NCBI GenBank assembly: GCA_002839435.1
Contig: PGYA01000002.1
Span: 62,001 to 126,000, forward strand
Length of the DNA stretch: 64,000 nt
Source of the DNA: Candidatus Riflebacteria bacterium HGW-Riflebacteria-2
GTDB lineage: Bacteria > Muiribacteriota > Ozemobacteria > Ozemobacterales > Ozemobacteraceae
Direction: 5' to 3'
Numbering within the stretch: the stretch's first letter is position 1; each line of letters starts with the position of its first letter. The position numbers and the translations under genes were made by a program. Below the pieces are notes generated by a model. The model worked only from the letters and a program-made list of their open reading frames with translations, was not told where the DNA came from and made no database searches. Positions 61,801 through 64,000 of the stretch are shown in pieces.

Positions 61801-62255
61801 ACTTGCCACTGACCAGCTTTGCCATCTTTACCAACAACAGTAAAATCATGGCTTATAGAAATACCGGGTTCCCTGCGTTCTCTATTTTCGTTACGGTGCG
61901 AGGCCACCATGGTGCCGGAATCATCGATCAGCCGTATACTGCTGGCATCGAGCTTAACGGCTATCTTCACAAGAAGTGTGTTAATCTCTTCTGGGTGGCC
62001 GGAAAGAACTACCATACGCAGTTCTTCTATGTGATCAGAAACCATCCGGCTGAGATGCTGCTGATACTTCTGCTCAAAACTGCTGTGCGCATAACTGGTC
62101 ATCAGCAGTGTAGCCAGACCTGCCACCAGCAACATTGCCGTGAGAGAATAGGCTATAAATCGTAATTTCAGCGAACGAAAAGAACCCGGGCGAGGCAAGG
62201 TTCTGCCGGCGTGGGTTTCATCCCTGGAATCATCCTGTTGATTTCCGGTTAGCAC
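58863..62255 (-). CDS. Hybrid sensor histidine kinase with PAS domains and receiver
   Basis: An 1130-residue membrane kinase. Two helices (about 33-54 and 167-188) bracket a small periplasmic sensor. Two or three PAS domains follow (about 240-350, 375-500 and 505-630). HisKA carries the phospho-acceptor His660 in MAHEIRTPLSAIIG. The HATPase has N box EILINLVSNAIKF, EDTGIGID and GGTGLGLAIC. The receiver domain has Asp951 in FMDLRMPQKDG and Lys in FIIKPVS. The C-terminal ~100 residues are helical but lack a clear HPt histidine motif, so phosphate must go to a separate HPt. It starts with GTG 62255, preceded by AGAGAGGA. Another receiver or output must lie elsewhere. Confidence 0.94.
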   Translation of the reverse strand: MLTGNQQDDSRDETHAGRTLPRPGSFRSLKLRFIAYSLTAMLLVAGLATLLMTSYAHSSFEQKYQQHLSRMVSDHIEELRMVVLSGHPEEINTLLVKIAVKLDASSIRLIDDSGTMVASHRNENRERREPGISISHDFTVVGKDGKAGQWQVRFRVKADALSGVADSFMFQQLFVIMLMLAAAVVGIAFALEITVAKRISVLQKSLQAAANNETVDLPAEYLRDEFTEIDEQVTRIVKSCQQQNSRLRTFADTTEMVYFIVDLTDESIVVTGDSLRLLGVETASLRHASDLIDLMPEAEEAGLRQRWLNLRKEILAGHNGPGRRDALWQLKQNRATADNPSAAPAWVRVVLHWYGGGDTILYGVISDATDKKMSETALQSELAKLRSIYMNLPVGLWRSYNDRFISMNQAMAQILGYTSPQAAVEQVQSIGHQLYITPVDRSFFFDELRKRDQVRSLEMKFRRANGEIFWAAVYGRVFYENGREYCEGCFIDITDKRQAEEKLRLNEEILRQSVESGDVVAWQFEPVSEKFLLLGAVKRLLGENMSANPVFKDFCKVLHSDDLHAFKSYFDKPMRGDTSRGVCSLDFRICLLNRESTTEVHCLRILSSSAESLLSGTQKVIRGIMVDVTDLAKVEVQRKSEEASEFGGMNTAELFTSMAHEIRTPLSAIIGYSELLAPLAENARVQQYAGSIISAGRSLINIINSIHDLVRLESGRVELIEGPLNPVDLFSEIDSMFSEEAARKGLEFFAQVDSEVPALILSDEGRIREILINLVSNAIKFTNHGSVSIRLALGHSSQQNLISLLITVEDTGIGIDCEQPEQIFDPMYRRKFQNRFGGTGLGLAICRRLVELLNGTVKVKTELGKGTRFDIILREVKIPERSKRRAAADAPRNGVLRFSGQKIMVADDTASNRELIAEAMKNAGLTVICASDGNEAVELAKKELPELIFMDLRMPQKDGVCAARELRCISGLASVPIIAVTATNSFAELEELKGLFDGFIIKPVSLTRLFSEAGRFLAHVAASEPPQDEEYKLPPEAFEQLTSPWKLCEIVSKEFLSGFAPTDNAILIDEMAEMATRIRHVSIEHSFNILTLEAEALIGSLQSYDISAIKKSRRRINMIFTQLLKVYSRR

Positions 62256-62403
62256 AAACGAGTCCTCTCTGTAAACTGTTTCTCATACAATATCTATATC
62301 TTCGTATGAAAATATTATAAGAACTTTATCAGACGAGAGTCAATAAGAGGTAAAAAGCCGTTGAAAAGAGTTATTGTCAGCGGCAAAGATTATCTATGTA
62401 TCT

Positions 62404-62700
62404 TCAGGGCAGCTCAATTTTTCTGGGCTTGTCAGAAAATGGCTTATAGAGAACTATTACCCGACCGATTACGCGCACAAGCGTGGCGTCAGCCGCCCGG
62501 CGAATTTCTTCGGCCGCCTCAGCAACTTCTACCGGCGCTGAATCGAGCAGCTTGATCTTTATCAGCTCATGCGTATTGAAAGCTTCAACGACGCTCAGCA
62601 CAATTTTTGACTCAAGTCCCTGTTTGCCGATGCGAACTATCGGCTCAAGATGATGAGCGAGCGATTCGAGATGTTTGCGTTGTTGAGAGCTGAGTTTCAC
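62404..62700 (-). CDS. yhbY: YhbY family RNA-binding (CRM-domain) protein
   Basis: A 98-residue CRM-domain protein that binds the pre-50S ribosomal subunit in other bacteria. The typical opening is LSSQQRKHLESLAHHLEPIVRIGKQGL, and IGRVIVLYKPFSDKPRKIELP closes the domain. The GxxG-like loop is IGKQG. It starts with GTG 62700, with GGAGAAAAGCC upstream. It is the last of four minus-strand genes, after HAD, YkvA-like and asnA, spaced by 69 nt. Confidence 0.93.
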   Translation of the reverse strand: MKLSSQQRKHLESLAHHLEPIVRIGKQGLESKIVLSVVEAFNTHELIKIKLLDSAPVEVAEAAEEIRRAADATLVRVIGRVIVLYKPFSDKPRKIELP

Positions 62701-62769
62701 AGGCTTTTCTCCAGAGATTCAGATACGCTATTTATACAACAGACCGGCCCGCTTTGCAATCCCCGCCAG

Positions 62770-63366
62770 CTAACGCAATGTACCAACAATTTCTTCAATC
62801 CGGGCCGGACTGTTGACGACATAGGCATTCAGGCCGGCAGCGCGGGCTGCCTCGACATTGACTGCGCTGTCGTCGAAAAAATGAATCTGTGACGGATTCT
62901 TATGCAGCCGTTGCCAGACCGCTTCGTAAATCTCGCGATCGGGCTTTACCATTCCCATCTCGAACGAAAAAAAGAGATGTTTGAAAGGTTTGAAAACCTC
63001 GGTTGTTCGCCGCAGCAGCTCAACATGAATGTCATTGGTATTGGAAAGCATCGCCAGCTCGCCATAACCTGAAAGCCGCTCTAAAACGGAGAGGCAATCA
63101 GCTTTAAGCGGGCCGACAATACCGGCAAATTCGCGCGAAAAATCGACCAGACTCAGTCTGCTGCCTGTTTCTGCAATAAACGCCTGGTAAAAACCCTGAA
63201 AATCAGTTTTGCCGGCTTCATATAGCCTGGCAGACTGTAACCGCAGCCATTTGCGTTTAAGCTCTTCGGTATCCTGCTCGCGGGTAAAAAGAGCGCGGGC
63301 ATGCTTTTCCCAGTGCAGGTCTATCAGTACTCCGCCGAGATCGCAGAGAATAACCTTGTCAGTCAT
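62770..63366 (-). CDS. HAD-superfamily phosphatase (YihX-like)
   Basis: A 198-residue haloacid-dehalogenase-fold hydrolase. Motif I is ILCDLGGVLIDLHW, with nucleophile Asp9. The second acid residue (DLG, not DxD) is replaced, as in the YihX-type subgroup, which dephosphorylates sugar phosphates. Motif II is LAMLSNTND, motif III lysine is in GMVKPDREIYE and motif IV is IHFFDDSAVNVEAA. The four-helix cap is inserted after motif I. I place the start at ATG 63366, which overlaps the YkvA-like gene stop by 8 nt; the open frame runs further upstream but lacks a ribosome site. Substrate unknown. Confidence 0.9.
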   Translation of the reverse strand: MTDKVILCDLGGVLIDLHWEKHARALFTREQDTEELKRKWLRLQSARLYEAGKTDFQGFYQAFIAETGSRLSLVDFSREFAGIVGPLKADCLSVLERLSGYGELAMLSNTNDIHVELLRRTTEVFKPFKHLFFSFEMGMVKPDREIYEAVWQRLHKNPSQIHFFDDSAVNVEAARAAGLNAYVVNSPARIEEIVGTLR

Positions 63367-63670
63367 TTTTGAGGTGCTGACAATGATCGGGAATCTTGAA
63401 GCCCTGTGTTTCGCGCAGTCGCTGCTCGGCAAGACGGCGCTTGCGTTCAGCTTCTATCTGCCTGAAAGCGAGCCAGATCAAAAGCGGCACGATAATAAGA
63501 TCATCGAGATAGCCAATAACAGGTATAAAATCAGGTATCAGATCAAAAGGCCACAAAAAGTAGGCAACAGCTGCGACCAGCAGGAGTTTTGCGGAAAGCG
63601 GCGTTTCGTCACTCTTTACCACATCGAGGTAGCCATGTACTTTGGTTGTGAATTCACCGGTCTTGCTCAT
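63359..63670 (-). CDS. YkvA-family (DUF1232) membrane protein
   Basis: From ATG 63670 (GGAGAAAAAC upstream) this is a 103-residue protein. The DUF1232 core is LLLVAAVAYFLWPFDLIPDFIPVIGYLDD, recorded as hydrophobic-WPFDLIPD-hydrophobic-GYLDD. The frame stays open to 63814, but the extra 48 residues have no signal and overlap the asnA 3' end, so they are not used. Many such proteins are small membrane proteins of unknown function. It is followed directly by the HAD gene (8-nt overlap). Confidence 0.88.
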   Translation of the reverse strand: MSKTGEFTTKVHGYLDVVKSDETPLSAKLLLVAAVAYFLWPFDLIPDFIPVIGYLDDLIIVPLLIWLAFRQIEAERKRRLAEQRLRETQGFKIPDHCQHLKND

Positions 63671-63740
63671 GTTTTTCTCCATTCGAACAGCACAACCAAC
63701 ATACCACAAAACCGGCGAATTATACATGAAAGTCAAACGC

Positions 63741-64000
63741 TCAAAGAATCTGGATGCCTTCGGCTTCGCAGCGGGCGACTTCATCTGCCGGCCAGACGCT
63801 GACCTGAACTTCACCGATGTGGCGCTTCTGCAACAGCAGCATGCTCAGGCGCGACTGACCAATACCACCACCGATTGTCTGCGGCATTTTTCCAGCCATC
63901 AGCATTTTATGCCAGAGAAGCTGCGCGCGTTCTTCGCAACCCCTTATTTTGAGCTGCTGTGCCAGTATTTCAGGGCTGACCCTGATGCCCATCGACGAAA
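63741..64000 (-). CDS. asnA: Aspartate-ammonia ligase, C-terminal part, cut by window edge
   Basis: The last ~86 residues of asparagine synthetase A, which makes asparagine from aspartate, ammonia and ATP. The recognised segment is [52 protein letters not shown] and GEVQVSVWP, the highly conserved end of AsnA. The first ~245 residues lie beyond base 64000. Its stop at 63741 precedes the YkvA-like start by 70 nt. Confidence 0.95.
   Translation of the reverse strand, partial: SSMGIRVSPEILAQQLKIRGCEERAQLLWHKMLMAGKMPQTIGGGIGQSRLSMLLLQKRHIGEVQVSVWPADEVARCEAEGIQIL

Noticed and set aside
1..64000. CRISPR arrays, insertion sequences, integrases, prophage, tRNA and rRNA genes
   Set aside because: I found no spaced direct repeats, transposase or integrase motifs, or tRNA T-loop/acceptor patterns.

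Overview
The window reads as ordinary chromosome from a diderm bacterium of about 50% GC. There are no insertion sequences, phage genes, CRISPR arrays, tRNA or rRNA genes that I can see. Lipoprotein signals, exported proteins, an RND efflux pair, hybrid histidine kinases and a cysteine-containing module with a type IV pilin-like helix suggest a free-living, deep-branching Gram-negative-type lineage. A Riflebacteria-like candidate phylum is my guess; no marker gene settles it. Most genes carry clear Shine-Dalgarno sites and many sit in tightly overlapping operons.

Layout. 0-7 kb: mostly minus-strand genes, namely a truncated exported protein with a glycine-rich hydrophobic stretch, a dicarboxylate/amino-acid symporter preceded by a structured noncoding region and terminator, a small lipoprotein, a RanBP2-type zinc-finger membrane protein and a secreted NHL propeller. 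7.2-14.5 kb: a plus-strand operon mtnA / class II aldolase / ileS (type 2) / dnaN / HEAT-zinc ribbon protein with overlaps of 4 nt or gaps of 7-17 nt. It joins methylthioribose-phosphate salvage, isoleucine charging and the replication clamp. 14.7-19.4 kb: a 1569-residue hybrid kinase with a PhnD-like sensor. 19.5-22.4 kb: a flotillin/NfeD pair and a small Gln/Ser/Gly-rich secreted protein. 22.7-26 kb: a minus-strand operon U32 peptidase / GNAT / membrane protein / methyltransferase. 26.2-28.3 kb: an M23 endopeptidase with SH3 domain and a secreted propeller-like protein. 28.5-34.6 kb: two class III nucleotide cyclases (one RDD-anchored, one FHA-linked) flanking an exported protein, a CPA2 antiporter and an exported 2H-phosphoesterase-like protein. 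34.8-39.9 kb: a TetR-controlled RND efflux operon with a palindromic operator. 40-45.8 kb: a spermidine-synthase/membrane fusion and a ferric-type ABC importer.

45.7-52.4 kb: the most unusual block, a three-gene minus-strand operon. It encodes a WW-like multi-membrane protein, a 981-residue Ig-like/amphipathic-helix protein and an FHA/poly-proline membrane protein. I recognise no described system in it. 52.5-58.2 kb: a membrane-tethered propeller, a protein carrying two copies of a three-cysteine module (one fused to an internal pilin-like helix), an uncharacterised family with an RLTPKP motif, an MFS exporter and a third copy of the module. 58.3-64 kb: a dual-specificity phosphatase facing an 1130-residue hybrid kinase, then yhbY, a HAD phosphatase, a YkvA-family protein and the 3' end of asnA, truncated by the window edge.
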